The translations under genes were made by a program, and so were the position numbers. A DNA stretch of 64,000 nt from Candidatus Aminicenantes bacterium UBA1061. Its GTDB lineage: Bacteria > Acidobacteriota > Aminicenantia > Aminicenantales > Saccharicenantaceae. Every line of letters starts with the position of its first letter. The stretch's first letter is position 1. Below the pieces are notes generated by a model, which was not told the DNA's origin, ran no database searches, and was given only the letters and a program-made list of their open reading frames with translations. The stretch covers positions 62,001 to 126,000 of the forward strand of contig DCDG01000023.1 in the NCBI GenBank assembly GCA_002316315.1. The letters are read 5' to 3'. This document shows positions 1 to 8,480 of this stretch, piece by piece.

Positions 1-2
1 CT

Positions 3-494
3 TTTCTGGAGCAGACAAGGAAGAACGCCGAAGAGATGACAGCCGGAGCCCGGCTGACTCAAGCTTTAACCGGCGGAATTATTGGAGTGATAGCCCTGTT
101 ATTTCAGGCCTTACTTCTCTTCGTTCTGGCCAAGTTCTTCTCTCACAATGGGACTTACCGTCAAGTAATGACGGCCATCTTGCATGCTAATTTTATTAAT
201 GTCATCCTCGGTAACGGGTTGAGATACATGTTAATCTCAGCCAAGCGATCAGTTTTCAGCGTCTCCACCGGCCTGGCTGTTTTCTTCCCCAGACTTGATC
301 CAACTTCAAGCGGCTATATAATTTTGACCAGTATTGATTTCTTTCAACTCTGGATGTTTGGCATTCTGGCCTATGGCCTGTCCGCCATCTTTAAAACAGA
401 TATGAAAAAATCTTTAACCATTTCTTACCTTTTCTGGGGTCTCAAGACCGTGGTCAATGTAATTCTGGGTATCTGGGGAATGAGCCGCCTTTAA
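3..494 (+). CDS. YIP1-family membrane protein, 5' end cut by window edge
   Basis: The reading frame is open from the first bases of the window, so the gene starts upstream; the ATG at 36 is probably internal. What remains is about 164 residues with four to five hydrophobic segments, one near the start of the visible part and one at the C-terminus ending in GMSRL. The membrane topology and the short charged N-terminal stretch (EQTRKNAEEM) before the first helix resemble the YIP1 domain family of integral membrane proteins, whose bacterial members have no settled function. A second YIP1-like gene lies at 16198-16794 on the other strand. The family call rests on topology and general resemblance only. 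Confidence 0.6.
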   Translation, partial: FLEQTRKNAEEMTAGARLTQALTGGIIGVIALLFQALLLFVLAKFFSHNGTYRQVMTAILHANFINVILGNGLRYMLISAKRSVFSVSTGLAVFFPRLDPTSSGYIILTSIDFFQLWMFGILAYGLSAIFKTDMKKSLTISYLFWGLKTVVNVILGIWGMSRL

Positions 495-543
495 AGCCGG
501 CACTCTGGTTGACAAGTCACTTCTGGCTCTATAAATTAAGTTT

Positions 544-1644
544 ATGGCAACCGGTTCAGACAAGAGTGAATCATTCTATTTTCTGCCTGAGATGCTGTTT
601 GAATTATGGGAAAAACACAGAACCGGTCTGCTTCAGATTAGTCAGAACGGTGGGAAAAAGACCTTTTGCCTGCTAAAGGGAGAAATTTCAGCTATCAATA
701 AATATTTCCCCGAAAAGGAGTTTTTTGACTGGTTAATTGAAACAGGAAAGATTCAACCCCCACTTCGGCTTAATCATAACCTTCTCGGTTCAGAGAAAGC
801 CAGTTCAGTGGTGGCAATCTTAATCGAACAGGGTTTTATTCAGCCTGATGAAGCTTTTAAAATGATAGCTGATTTTCTGGAAACAAAGCTCTCAGAGTTT
901 TTTGTCCTGCCTGACTGGCCGGCGGCTTTTATCGAGGAAAATTTTGCCGCAGAGGATATTATTTTGACAGGCATATCAGCCCCGGCCATTATTTTAAAAG
1001 GGCTAAAAAAAATTTCCGGACTGGAGGCTTACCGCCGTTGGTTGCCATCAGAAAACACTCTTCTCTTCCGCCAGGTGCCGGTCTATGTTTCCAGACTCGG
1101 TTTGACTCAGTCCGATTTTTATATCTGGAATTTACTCCAGACTCCCCGGACTTTCTCCTGGTTACTGGAGAATTCCTGGCTGGGGCCGGAAGAAACCCGG
1201 AAAACGGTTCTGATTTTGGCCTGCCTCAGGCTGCTTGATTTCAACAGGCAGGGGCCTGGTCAGATTGATGGGAGTCAAGCAGAGGGCCTGGATCTGGAAA
1301 GAAGCCTGGCCCAGTTCAATGAGAAGGCTAATTTTATTTACCGCTATGTCGCCAAGCAACTGGGCCCTGTGGCCTTTAATCTTCTGGAAAAATCATACCG
1401 TGAAGTTCAGGACTACCTTGACCCGATTTTTCTCAACCTGGAAATTAAGCCTGATGGTAGTTTTGAACCAAGAGCCATGTTGAGAATCAGCCTGAACAGT
1501 CTCGAGCCCGTTCAGAAGAAAATTTTTCTAAGAGGCTTTGATGAGATCCTGGCGGCTGAGATGCTGCTGGTAAAAAAAACGCTCGGTAATCAGCATGAAG
1601 AGAACCTGATCAAGCTTCTGGCCCGCTCAGGAGAAATAACTTGA
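544..1644 (+). CDS. DUF4388-like protein of unknown function
   Basis: A 366-residue soluble protein with no signal peptide or membrane segment. The first 70 residues (FYFLPEMLFELWEKHRTGLL, then a strand-rich stretch with KTFCLLKGEIS) resemble the N-terminal DUF4388/PatA-like domain found in bacterial regulatory proteins, where a short strand, a GLL-type turn and a 'G.I..A' strand recur. The rest is helical with no motif I recognise. No clear Shine-Dalgarno precedes the ATG. A TTGACA at 509-514 and TATAAA at 530-535 lie just upstream, but their 15-bp spacing is short. The gene ends by overlapping a tiny ORF that leads into miaA, so it may be the first gene of that operon. Confidence 0.6.
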   Translation: MATGSDKSESFYFLPEMLFELWEKHRTGLLQISQNGGKKTFCLLKGEISAINKYFPEKEFFDWLIETGKIQPPLRLNHNLLGSEKASSVVAILIEQGFIQPDEAFKMIADFLETKLSEFFVLPDWPAAFIEENFAAEDIILTGISAPAIILKGLKKISGLEAYRRWLPSENTLLFRQVPVYVSRLGLTQSDFYIWNLLQTPRTFSWLLENSWLGPEETRKTVLILACLRLLDFNRQGPGQIDGSQAEGLDLERSLAQFNEKANFIYRYVAKQLGPVAFNLLEKSYREVQDYLDPIFLNLEIKPDGSFEPRAMLRISLNSLEPVQKKIFLRGFDEILAAEMLLVKKTLGNQHEENLIKLLARSGEIT

Positions 1645-1727
1645 AAAGGAAGCAACTGCTGGGTCTGTTAATCATACTGACGATTCTGGTGGCTTTCATT
1701 TTACTCAGGGTTAAAATTGGTCAATAG
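1641..1727 (+). CDS. putative 28-residue single-span membrane peptide
   Basis: A TTG at 1641 is preceded by AGGAG (1629-1633) at a 7-nt spacing and overlaps the TGA stop of the upstream gene (TTGA). The reading frame runs 28 codons to TAG at 1725-1727: a basic start (KRKQ), about 19 uninterrupted hydrophobic residues, then a short basic tail (RVKIGQ). That is the layout of a small single-pass membrane protein with the N-terminus inside. Its 3' end overlaps the miaA start (TTG at 1717), so all three genes could be translationally coupled. The ribosome site and hydrophobic run are seen directly; that the peptide is made is inference. It may instead only couple translation. Confidence 0.45.
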   Translation: MKRKQLLGLLIILTILVAFILLRVKIGQ

Positions 1728-2649
1728 CCAGAAAAAAATTCTGATTATTGTGGGCCCGACGGCTGTGGGGAAAAGCGCCTTAGCTGTTGACCTGGCTCAA
1801 AAATTCAGAGGTGAAATCATTAGCTGTGATTCACGACAGATCTATCGTGGCTTCGACATCGGGACTGACAAGCCACCAGTCTTAGTCAAGCAAGCTGTGC
1901 CTCATTACCTTATTGATGTGGTAGATCCTGAGGAAACTTTCTCAGCGGCCGATTTTTCCCGGTTAGCCCTCGAAGAAATTGACCGTATCCTCAGCCGCGG
2001 AAATTTACCGATGGTGGTGGGAGGTACCGGTCTCTATCATCGAGCCCTGGTGGAAGGACTCTTCCCCGGACCGGGACGTGATGATAGTTTGAGAAACAGG
2101 CTAAAGAAAGAGGCCCAGAATGATGGCCTGGAGAACATTTATAAGAAGCTCCAGAAAATTGACCCTGCCTACGCAGAAAAAATTAGCCGCGCAGATGGCA
2201 TCAGAATTATAAGAGCCCTGGAGATCTTTTATTTAACCGGCCGGCCAATTTCCGAGCATTTTAGCCAGACTGTCTCACCTCTTAAGAATAAGGGTTTTAT
2301 TCTTTATCAGATTGGGTTAAAATTAGAAAGGAAGGTCCTTTATCAGCGGATTGATGAACGAGTTCGGCGGATGTTTTCTGAGGGCTTAATAGAAGAAACC
2401 AGGCAATTATTGGCCAGAGGAATATCTGAGCAGGCCACCCCTTTTAAGGGCCTTGGCTATAGGCAGGTTTTACGTTACCTGCAAGGAGAGATAAGCTTAG
2501 AAGAAGCAGTTAATTCGACTCAGATAGAAACCAGGCATTATGCCAAGCGCCAGCTGACCTGGTTTAAAAAAACAGAAGGAATTATATGGTTCGAGGCTGA
2601 AGATAGAGAAAAAATTGAAAATTATGTGCGGGAGTATTTTTTAGATTAA
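1717..2649 (+). CDS. miaA: tRNA dimethylallyltransferase MiaA
   Basis: MiaA transfers the dimethylallyl group to N6 of A37 in tRNAs reading UNN codons, the first step towards ms2i6A. The 310-residue protein has the P-loop GPTAVGKS at residues 13-20, the substrate-binding stretch SCDSRQIYRG after it, FSAADF near residue 80, GGTGLYHRAL near 105, and the C-terminal KGLGYRQV and TRHYAKRQLTWF signatures. Length and motif order match the bacterial family. The start is TTG at 1717, preceded by AGGG at 1707-1710. It is followed two bases later by hflX, the classical miaA-hflX order (hfq, often between them, is absent). Confidence 0.96.
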   Translation: MVNSQKKILIIVGPTAVGKSALAVDLAQKFRGEIISCDSRQIYRGFDIGTDKPPVLVKQAVPHYLIDVVDPEETFSAADFSRLALEEIDRILSRGNLPMVVGGTGLYHRALVEGLFPGPGRDDSLRNRLKKEAQNDGLENIYKKLQKIDPAYAEKISRADGIRIIRALEIFYLTGRPISEHFSQTVSPLKNKGFILYQIGLKLERKVLYQRIDERVRRMFSEGLIEETRQLLARGISEQATPFKGLGYRQVLRYLQGEISLEEAVNSTQIETRHYAKRQLTWFKKTEGIIWFEAEDREKIENYVREYFLD

Positions 2650-2651
2650 AA

Positions 2652-3917
2652 ATGGAAAAGGCCATCCTTGTTAATTTAGCAACCAGTCAACGGGAAAAAG
2701 AAGAGGCTAAAGAATCCATGACCGAGCTGGCTGGCCTGACTTCGTCGGCGGGAGCCACCGTTATAGAGGAAATTTATCAGTATCGACCAGGTCACTCTCC
2801 CAAGTTTTTCATCGGGGAAGGCAAGGTACAGGAATTGTCTATTAAGGTGAAGGAATCAGGAGCAGGCCTGGTCATTTTTGACCATAATTTGAGCCCTACC
2901 CAGCAAAGAAGCCTGGAAGAAGCCATTAAGGTTAAGGTCCTCGATCGAACCCAAATCATTCTGGATATCTTTGCTCAAAGAGCCAGGACAAATGAAGGTA
3001 AACTTCAGGTTGAACTGGCTCAGTTAACCTATCTCCTGCCCAGGCTTAAAGGCAAAGGTCAGGCTCTTTCCCGGCTTGGAGGCGGAATTGGTACCAGAGG
3101 CCCCGGCGAAAAAAAACTGGAAGAAGACCGGAGAAAAATTACAGACCGGATAGCCAGAATCAAGAAAGAAATCGACAGCGTTCAAAAGAGACGAGCCAGG
3201 CAGCGGGAAAACCGCCGCCAGTCGCCTGTACCGACCGTCTCCCTGGTAGGCTATACGAGTGCTGGCAAGTCGACTCTTTTTAATGCTCTGGCTGGAGAAA
3301 ATCGCTATACTTCTCCTCATCTTTTTGCGACTCTTGATCCCATGGTCAGGCGAGTTACCTTTTCTGATGGGCTGTATTTCTTCCTGTCTGATACCGTCGG
3401 CTTTATTAAAAAATTGCCGGTCGAACTGATTTCATCCTTTCGGGCCACCCTGGAGGAAATAAGAGAGGCTGATTGTCTGCTGCATGTTATCGATATCACC
3501 TCACCTGAAGCTTTTGAACAGGCAGAGGCAGCGGAAGAAATACTTTCCGAACTGGAGATAACCGGCCTGCCGGTGATTAAAGTCTTCAATAAAATTGATC
3601 TTCTGCCAGAAAGAGAAAAAAAGTCTCTTCTTGAACGTCAACCAAAAGAAGAGGCTTCTGCAATTTATATTTCAGCCAGAAGCGGCGAAGGCCTGGGGCA
3701 TCTCAAAGCCTTACTGCGTCAGGTCATTTTTAAAAACTTTAAAATTTACTGGCTGCACATACCAAAAGACCGAACAGAAATGGCTGGTTCACTGGCCAGA
3801 CAGGTTATGGTTATCAGAAAAACCGAAACGGCCGAAGGTTGGGAATACCAGGTCTTAGCTCAAAAGGACAACCTGTTTCCTTACCTACCATATCTCCGGA
3901 AAGGAGAAAGCCTATGA
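2652..3917 (+). CDS. hflX: ribosome-associated GTPase HflX
   Basis: HflX is a GTPase that binds the 50S subunit and splits stalled 70S ribosomes. The 421-residue protein has the HflX N-terminal domain (IFDHNLSPTQQRSLEEAI near residue 80), the glycine-rich linker GGGIGTRGPGEKKLEEDRR, a coiled-coil stretch, then the G domain: GYTSAGKSTLFNAL (G1), FATLDP (G2), DTVGFIKKLP (G3) and NKIDLL (G4). It starts two bases after miaA, and its TGA overlaps the ATG of the next gene (ATGA at 3914-3917), so the three genes should be one transcript and are probably translationally coupled. Confidence 0.95.
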   Translation: MEKAILVNLATSQREKEEAKESMTELAGLTSSAGATVIEEIYQYRPGHSPKFFIGEGKVQELSIKVKESGAGLVIFDHNLSPTQQRSLEEAIKVKVLDRTQIILDIFAQRARTNEGKLQVELAQLTYLLPRLKGKGQALSRLGGGIGTRGPGEKKLEEDRRKITDRIARIKKEIDSVQKRRARQRENRRQSPVPTVSLVGYTSAGKSTLFNALAGENRYTSPHLFATLDPMVRRVTFSDGLYFFLSDTVGFIKKLPVELISSFRATLEEIREADCLLHVIDITSPEAFEQAEAAEEILSELEITGLPVIKVFNKIDLLPEREKKSLLERQPKEEASAIYISARSGEGLGHLKALLRQVIFKNFKIYWLHIPKDRTEMAGSLARQVMVIRKTETAEGWEYQVLAQKDNLFPYLPYLRKGESL

Positions 3918-5236
3918 AAAAGATAAGCTGGTTAGTCCTGGCTTTAATCCTGGCAGCCGGCTGTGCCACTTTTCAAAAAACCTATATCCCTCCTGCTTTC
4001 TATTTAGAAGAGCCACCTTCTCTCGAGCTGGCCAAGCTTACACTCAATGAGCGATTAGCCTTTGAACAGGGCTGGGCTGACCTTAAAAAAGGTAATATAG
4101 AAGGAGCCAGGAGAGAATTCCTGAAACTCGGACAGAATCATGCCTATTTTAATCTGGGTGAAGGCTATTGCCGGTTATATGAAGGAGAAGCCGAGGCAGC
4201 GGAAGCTTTTTTCTTAAAGGCAGCAGAACTTAATCCAGATTTGACACCTGCTCGTATCGGCCTGGCCACTATCTATGAAGAAAAAAATGATGAAAACAGG
4301 CTTTTTGTCCAGCTCCGGGAAATTTTGAAAAGAGAGCCTGAAAATTCCTGGGCAAAACCCAAATATGAGGAACTCCAGGGCAGGATAACTAACAATTTGA
4401 TAAAAGAGGCCATTGGCCTTTTGAATCAAAACAAAAAAGAAGAAGCCCAGCAGGTGCTCCTCAAAGCTTTATTTTATTCGCCTGAATCGCGAGAAGCTCA
4501 CTGGCAGTTAGCCCGTCTTTACCGGAGCGAGAAAAAATATGATCAGGCAATTAATCATTATCAAACATTAAGTCAGTTAGCCCCCAACGACCGACAGATT
4601 CTAAGGGAATATGCTGAAATCCTGCTTGAACATGATGATTTGAGCCAGAGCCTTGATGTCTATACGAAGTTAAAAGAGCTAGCCCCTGGCGACAAAGAAG
4701 TCCAGAAGAAAATTGACTATCTAAAAAATCAACTGGGGATTATTACCCTGCCCAACCTTTATAACGAAATTCCTAAATCTCAGGCTATTACCCGCCAGGA
4801 ACTGGCTGCCATTCTGGCCGTTAAATTTAACAAATATCTACCAGAACCGGCCAGGCCGCCTATTATCATTGATATTGCCACCAGCTGGGCAGCAAATTTT
4901 ATTGTCAAAGTAGCCGCTGTCCCTCTTATGGATACCTATGAAAATCACACTTTTGAACCTAACCGGGTGGTAACCAGAGCTGAGCTGGCCGAAACCTTTT
5001 TCCGCCTCATCAATTTTTTGAAGGGAAAAGGCTTTAAACTCATCCCACAAATCCCGCCGGAAAAGATCCAGATCAGTGACATCCCGCCAGAAAACCTTTA
5101 TTATCTCCCTGCCGTCCAGATGGTCGCCTATCAGCTGATGGAATTATCTTCGCAAAAACGTTTTCAGCCTGACCGGCCGGTTTCCGGGACTGAGGCTTTA
5201 AGGATAGCAGATCTTCTGCTAAACTTAATTGAATAA
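3914..5236 (+). CDS. lipoprotein with TPR repeats and SLH-like C-terminal domain
   Basis: I place the start at the ATG at 3914, not further upstream. It follows AAGGAG (3901-3906), overlaps the hflX stop, and gives a clean lipoprotein signal peptide MKKISWLVLALILAAGC, with lipobox LAAGC around residues 13-17. The 440-residue protein then has TPR-like helical pairs over about residues 45-260 and a C-terminal part with two to three S-layer-homology-like repeats (ITRQELAAILAVKF; FEPNRVVTRAELAETFFRL; FQPDRPVSGTEALRIADLL). It is probably attached to the outer membrane facing the periplasm, with the SLH part binding wall or glycan polymer. Its position behind hflX suggests constitutive expression. 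Confidence 0.8.
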   Translation: MKKISWLVLALILAAGCATFQKTYIPPAFYLEEPPSLELAKLTLNERLAFEQGWADLKKGNIEGARREFLKLGQNHAYFNLGEGYCRLYEGEAEAAEAFFLKAAELNPDLTPARIGLATIYEEKNDENRLFVQLREILKREPENSWAKPKYEELQGRITNNLIKEAIGLLNQNKKEEAQQVLLKALFYSPESREAHWQLARLYRSEKKYDQAINHYQTLSQLAPNDRQILREYAEILLEHDDLSQSLDVYTKLKELAPGDKEVQKKIDYLKNQLGIITLPNLYNEIPKSQAITRQELAAILAVKFNKYLPEPARPPIIIDIATSWAANFIVKVAAVPLMDTYENHTFEPNRVVTRAELAETFFRLINFLKGKGFKLIPQIPPEKIQISDIPPENLYYLPAVQMVAYQLMELSSQKRFQPDRPVSGTEALRIADLLLNLIE

Positions 5237-5250
5237 TCCAGAGAGAATAT

Positions 5251-5847
5251 ATGCACAACAGCCAAAACCAGACCTGTGAACTTAAATCAAATTTTGCCAC
5301 ACTACCCAACTACCTGACTCTGCTGCGGATAATTTTTGTTCCAGTTTTTGTGCTCTTTTTGTTAAGACAGAAAGTTTCGGGAGCCTTTTTAATTTTTCTG
5401 CTGGCTGGCCTGACCGATGTGCTAGATGGCCTGATAGCCAGAGCCTGGCATCAAAAGTCGGTGGCTGGACTCTGGCTTGATCCGATTGCTGACAAGCTGG
5501 TTATATTTGCCAGTTTTTTTCTTCTAAGCTTTCCTGAATATGCTTTCCCTAATAAAATTCCCTGGGCCGTTTTCTGGATAGTTCTTGGCCGGGATATTTT
5601 GATCGTCATTGGAGCCTTGTTGTTAGCACTTCTTAAAAAGAAACGTGATTTTCTCCCAACTCTCATCGGGAAAACCAGTACTGTCTGCCAGGTGCTGACC
5701 GCCGGAGCAGTACTCTTTTTTAACTGGCTGAAAATTAAAACCGGACTTCTCAACTGGCTTTATGATCTGACTATCCTTGCTACCATCATTTCTGGCCTCC
5801 AGTATATCTGGATAGGCTGGTCAGGCTGGCGGCAAGGCCAGAAGTGA
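5251..5847 (+). CDS. pgsA: CDP-alcohol phosphatidyltransferase, probably PgsA
   Basis: A 198-residue membrane enzyme with four or more hydrophobic spans and the CDP-alcohol phosphotransferase signature D-G-x2-A-R-x8-G-x3-D-x3-D, seen as DGLIAR then GLWLDPIADK around residues 57-80. This places it in the family that makes phosphatidylglycerolphosphate, cardiolipin or phosphatidylserine. Opening (LPNYLTLLRIIFVPVFVLFL) and length best fit PgsA, which joins CDP-diacylglycerol and glycerol-3-phosphate. The start is 14 nt after the TPR/SLH lipoprotein gene, so it is likely the last gene of the miaA-hflX transcript. The exact substrate alcohol cannot be fixed from the motif alone. Confidence 0.85.
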   Translation: MHNSQNQTCELKSNFATLPNYLTLLRIIFVPVFVLFLLRQKVSGAFLIFLLAGLTDVLDGLIARAWHQKSVAGLWLDPIADKLVIFASFFLLSFPEYAFPNKIPWAVFWIVLGRDILIVIGALLLALLKKKRDFLPTLIGKTSTVCQVLTAGAVLFFNWLKIKTGLLNWLYDLTILATIISGLQYIWIGWSGWRQGQK

Positions 5848-5962
5848 ACTGAACAATTCCAACCCGGAAACAGCAGGCCTTATCGTCCTTATTTTCCTTG
5901 CATCAAAATCTTGCTTAATGATATTATCAAGGCGAGATTAATGATAACAGAAGGAGTGATCA

Positions 5963-7201
5963 ATGCCCGATAAAAAAGTTTTTTCCCGTCTGGCCAAAAG
6001 GCTCAACTCGTTCCGGGATGAGATGATCGAACTACAAACCAGGCTGTGCGCTATTCCGGCTATAGCCCCATCGAGTGGCGGTGAAGGAGAAGTCAAAAAA
6101 GCTGAGTTTCTAGAATCATATCTGAAAAAATCCGGCATAAAAGATATCAGGATCATCAAGGCTCCGGATCAGGATGCTCCGGTCGGCTACCGTCCAAATA
6201 TTCTGGCCTTTTATCCGGGAGAGCGCTCCGACAAAACCATCTGGATTATGACTCATATGGATGTCGTCCCACCAGGCGAACTGGCGCTCTGGCGAGGTGA
6301 TCCATTCAGGGCCTGGGTAGAACAGGGAAAAATTTATGGCCGCGGGGTTGAAGATAATCAGCAAGATTTAGTTGCTTCTATTTTTGCCGTTAAGGCTCTG
6401 CTGGCTGAAAATATTAAGCCGACTTATGACGTCGGGCTGGCTCTGGTAGCAGACGAAGAGACAGGTAGCCAGAAAGGCATTGAATATGTTCTCAACCAGA
6501 CAGAAGTCTTCAGAAAGAAAGATCTGATTATAGTGCCTGATGCCGGCAATGAAAAAGGCACCATGATTGAGGTGGCCGAAAAATCTATTCTCTGGCTTAA
6601 AATTAAAACCATAGGTAAACAGACTCATGGATCAACTCCCCAGAAAGGAATAAATAGCTTTAAAGCGGCCAGTTTCCTGATTGCTGAACTTCAGAAACTC
6701 TACCGCTTTTACGATCTGAAAGACAGATTGTTCAGCCCCCCTATTTCTACTTTTGAACCAACCAAGAAGGAACCCAATGTCCCCAATGTCAACACCATTC
6801 CGGGCGAAGACATTTTCTATATGGACTGCCGGATTCTACCCGGCTATCCGGTGGAAAAAATTGAAAAGACAATCAGAAAGCTAGCTGATTCCACTGAAAA
6901 AAAGTTCAAGGTCAAAATGGAAATCAGCCTGGTACAAAAAGCTCCGGCTGCACCGCCTACTTCCACCAGGTCAGCCGTGGTCCAGGCCCTGAAGAAGGCT
7001 GTCAGGGAAGTTTACCAGCAAGAAGCCCGTCCGATGGGGATTGGTGGCGGGACAGTGGCCGCCATTTTTCGGCGGGCTGGTTTTGAGGCAGCCTGCTGGT
7101 CAAAACTGGATGAAACAGCTCACATGCCGAATGAATACTGCCTGATTGATAACATGATTGGTGACGCCAAAGTTTTCAGTCATGTTTTCATGCAGGAATG
7201 A
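5963..7201 (+). CDS. M20-family metallopeptidase (ArgE/DapE type)
   Basis: A 412-residue cytosolic zinc hydrolase. The M20 signature is present: THMDVVPPG around residues 93-101 (metal His and catalytic Asp), GRGVEDNQQDLVA around 122 (bridging Asp), ADEETGSQKG around 165 (catalytic Glu-Glu), and a C-terminal metal His in ETAHMPNEY. A dimerisation domain sits in the middle (THGSTPQKGINSFKAA). Members cleave dipeptides, N-acyl amino acids or succinyl-diaminopimelate; substrate cannot be told here. The ATG at 5963 has AGGAG at a good spacing. It stands alone between pgsA and the convergent deacetylase gene. No signal peptide is visible. Confidence 0.87.
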   Translation: MPDKKVFSRLAKRLNSFRDEMIELQTRLCAIPAIAPSSGGEGEVKKAEFLESYLKKSGIKDIRIIKAPDQDAPVGYRPNILAFYPGERSDKTIWIMTHMDVVPPGELALWRGDPFRAWVEQGKIYGRGVEDNQQDLVASIFAVKALLAENIKPTYDVGLALVADEETGSQKGIEYVLNQTEVFRKKDLIIVPDAGNEKGTMIEVAEKSILWLKIKTIGKQTHGSTPQKGINSFKAASFLIAELQKLYRFYDLKDRLFSPPISTFEPTKKEPNVPNVNTIPGEDIFYMDCRILPGYPVEKIEKTIRKLADSTEKKFKVKMEISLVQKAPAAPPTSTRSAVVQALKKAVREVYQQEARPMGIGGGTVAAIFRRAGFEAACWSKLDETAHMPNEYCLIDNMIGDAKVFSHVFMQE

Positions 7202-7320
7202 AGCAGAATTAAAGATGAGCAGTCGTTCCCTGGCGTAAGGTGTTTTATTCTGGCTATCCAGTTAAATATCTGAAGTAATATGCAGTCGGTTGGAATTAGC
7301 ACCAGGCCTGATTCAGATAA

Positions 7321-8310
7321 TCATTTGGGTGAAATCAGAGAAGCCACCAACTGTTGAGGGCCTTTCTTGCTCGCTCTGATAGCCTCTTTTATAGTATTAA
7401 AATGAATCTCGACTGTCTCCTCGATTTGGTCGGCATAGCCACCCCCCAGGACAATAACCAGAGGAATTTTCAGACGGCGGGCGCTCTCCATAATCAGCCT
7501 ATCTCTTTTCTTCAGTCCAGGAGCGGAAATATCCAGACCACTTAACAGGTCCTTCTGGTAAGGATCAGCACCGGCAATATAAATTACCAGGTCTGGTTTA
7601 TATTCCTCATAGAGACGTGGAAAATGGGGCTGAAGAGCTTCAAGATAAGCTTCATCATTATCGCCAGACCAGAGGCCAATATCAAGGCTGCTGCCAGGTT
7701 TATGGTCGGGATAGATGTCCATCTGGTGAATGGAAAAGGTAAAAACATAATCTTTCTTAGAAAAGATAGAAGCCGTCCCGTTCCCCTGGTGAAGATCGCC
7801 GTCAACGATCATGGCCCGGTTTATCCGTCTCTCCTGCTTCATTTTTTCCAGAGCAACAGCCACATCGTTAAAGAGGCAAAAGCCTTCTCCGTGATCAGGA
7901 AAAGCATGATGAAAGCCACCGCCGAGATGAACAGCCAAGCCGGCCTTAAGAGCTTCTTCTGCCGCTTTGATTGTCCCACCGGTCATCAGCAAAAAAAACT
8001 GAATTAGCTGAGACGAAAAGGGCATTTCGAGAGACTGGGCTTCAAGAGACGAAAGATTTCCCGAGCGGACTTTATTAACATAATCTGGAGTATGAACCAG
8101 CAGGAGATCATCGTCTGAGGCCGGCTCAGGTTTAAGGAAATCTTCGGGTCGTGCTCCCAGAGCTATTATTTTTTCATAAAGCATCCGGTATTTTTTTACC
8201 GGAAAGATGTGAGGCCCCATGTCTACCATCCAGTATTCGCTGGTATAGACAAATTTAAATGGAAACCTGGTGCCGAACAAAGAAAGCACAGAATCAACCA
8301 GATCAGCCAT
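7321..8310 (-). CDS. histone deacetylase-family (AcuC/HDAC-like) hydrolase
   Basis: A 329-residue zinc-dependent amidohydrolase of the arginase/deacetylase fold. Visible family motifs are GGGFHHAFPDHGEGFCLFNDVAVA (active-site His pair, written here in context of the HHA and GEGFC blocks), DGDLHQGNGT with metal-binding Asp and His, a GADPYQKDLLSGLDIS metal Asp loop, and the final GGGYAD glycine loop. Bacterial members remove acetyl groups from protein lysines, polyamines or small molecules; the target is unknown. No Shine-Dalgarno is evident before the ATG at 8310, so the start is less certain than the family. It lies downstream of ppdK on the same strand but is separated from it by a terminator. 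Confidence 0.88.
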   Translation of the reverse strand: MADLVDSVLSLFGTRFPFKFVYTSEYWMVDMGPHIFPVKKYRMLYEKIIALGARPEDFLKPEPASDDDLLLVHTPDYVNKVRSGNLSSLEAQSLEMPFSSQLIQFFLLMTGGTIKAAEEALKAGLAVHLGGGFHHAFPDHGEGFCLFNDVAVALEKMKQERRINRAMIVDGDLHQGNGTASIFSKKDYVFTFSIHQMDIYPDHKPGSSLDIGLWSGDNDEAYLEALQPHFPRLYEEYKPDLVIYIAGADPYQKDLLSGLDISAPGLKKRDRLIMESARRLKIPLVIVLGGGYADQIEETVEIHFNTIKEAIRASKKGPQQLVASLISPK

Positions 8311-8420
8311 GGATACTTGATATTTAACTTACCAGAAAATCTAAAAGATTAAAAGAGACAGTCCTTGCCTGGCAATCTTTCTCCGAAGCAGAATCATTGT
8401 CTTGAATAGTTCGGACTATC

Positions 8421-8453
8421 AAAGAAAAGCCCGGGCCTGTTTTGACCCGGGCT
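8421..8453 (-). terminator. rho-independent terminator of ppdK
   Basis: An 8-bp perfect GC-rich stem (AGCCCGGG at 8428-8435 with CCCGGGCT at 8446-8453) and a 10-nt loop. Read on the minus strand it is followed by a T-rich tract (8421-8427). It lies just after the ppdK stop. Confidence 0.8.
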
Positions 8454-8480
8454 AAAATCCTGTTCAAAGTCACCTTCTTA

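Noticed and set aside
509..535. TTGACA with TATAAA just before the DUF4388-like gene
   Set aside because: The 15-bp spacer is too short for confidence; mentioned only under the gene.
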